From NCBI RefSeq assembly GCF_900111005.1, contig NZ_FOFV01000008.1:332703-396702 (forward strand): a stretch of 64,000 nt of DNA, given 5' to 3'. The DNA comes from Lentzea albida. GTDB lineage: Bacteria > Actinomycetota > Actinomycetes > Mycobacteriales > Pseudonocardiaceae. A program made the position numbers and the translations under genes. Below are positions 63,888-64,000 of the stretch, in pieces (the stretch's first letter is position 1; every line of letters starts with the position of its first letter). The notes beneath the pieces were generated by a model. It had not been told where the DNA came from, made no database searches, and saw only the letters and a program-made list of their open reading frames with translations.

Positions 63888-63946
63888 TTCGCGGCTTGTG
63901 CGGGTGGCTGCTTTTGCGTGCGGCCTGGTCGCCTTGCGTGCTTCCC

Positions 63947-63963
63947 CTGGGGCTCTGCCCCAG
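63947..63963 (+). terminator. Short G+C-rich hairpin near the window end
   Basis: CTGGGGC-TCT-GCCCCAG, a 7-bp stem with flanking C-runs, 60 bases after the thioredoxin stop. This CCCCTGGGGCTCTGCCCCAG type of hairpin is common in actinomycete intergenic DNA. The next gene, expected to be ccdA-like, lies beyond the window. Confidence 0.5.
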
Positions 63964-64000
63964 ACCCCGGCAATCTGAGATGGGGGCCAGCGCTGGGGGC

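Overview
The window is high-GC actinomycete DNA. GTG and TTG starts, genes overlapping by 4 bases (ATGA/GTGA) and purine-rich Shine-Dalgarno sites are frequent. Mycothiol genes (mshA and a mycothiol-dependent-type isomerase), SenX3/RegX3, Rex, a BldN-like sigma factor and the bS22-type ribosomal peptide place it among the mycolic-acid bacteria and their relatives. A Pseudonocardiales genus such as Lentzea, Saccharothrix or Actinosynnema is my best guess. That is inference from gene content; no database was searched. Domain positions were counted by hand.

Layout. 1-10 kb: the end of a DUF445 gene, a CGNR zinc-finger regulator, a PadR-controlled ABC exporter, a membrane NACHT-type NTPase next to a PCMT-like methyltransferase, then XRE regulator / HbhA-like protein / DUF2516 and two small enzymes. 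10-17 kb: a TipA-like MerR regulator with a textbook 19-bp-spacer operator, a YbaK protein, a very large HTH-STAND-WD40 ATPase, and two divergent secreted proteins. 17-30 kb: LOG protein, a degenerate class III aminotransferase, purU, murB, a trypsin-fold protease, SDR, L,D-transpeptidase, mshA and YbjN. 30-47 kb: two separate regulator/enzyme pairs, then gpmA, senX3-regX3, a Ppx/GppA phosphatase, proline dehydrogenase and proC, the excisionase-type HTH gene, bS22, epimerase, acyltransferase and an unusual P450-like/isocitrate-lyase-family fusion. 47-53 kb: HAD phosphatase, DUF5667/ECF sigma pair, acyl-CoA synthetase, glutaredoxin-like and molybdopterin proteins. 53-64 kb: rex-hemA-hemC-hemD-hemB, a string of small membrane genes, hemL, a histidine phosphatase and a TlpA-like thioredoxin.

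As I remember the Mycobacterium tuberculosis map, the backbone order (XRE-hbhA-DUF2516 ... DUF2505-murB ... Ldt/SDR ... mshA-YbjN ... gpm-senX3-regX3 ... ppx ... proC-HTH-bS22-galE2-acyltransferase ... serB-like ... hemACDB ... hemL-phosphatase-thioredoxin) matches Rv0474 to Rv0526. The window is then an ancient conserved tetrapyrrole, cell-wall and mycothiol backbone, with lineage-specific modules inserted: the NACHT/methyltransferase pair, the STAND-WD40 locus, the P450-like/lyase fusion and several regulator-enzyme pairs.

The most interesting non-coding features are two palindromic MITE-like elements (20704-20869 and 23236-23400) whose ends supply the stop codon of the neighbouring gene, a perfect 31-bp inverted repeat (10884-10956), and several clearly readable operators (PadR, XRE, MerR, TetR, ArsR, Rex). 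I saw no tRNA, rRNA, CRISPR array, insertion sequence with transposase, or prophage.
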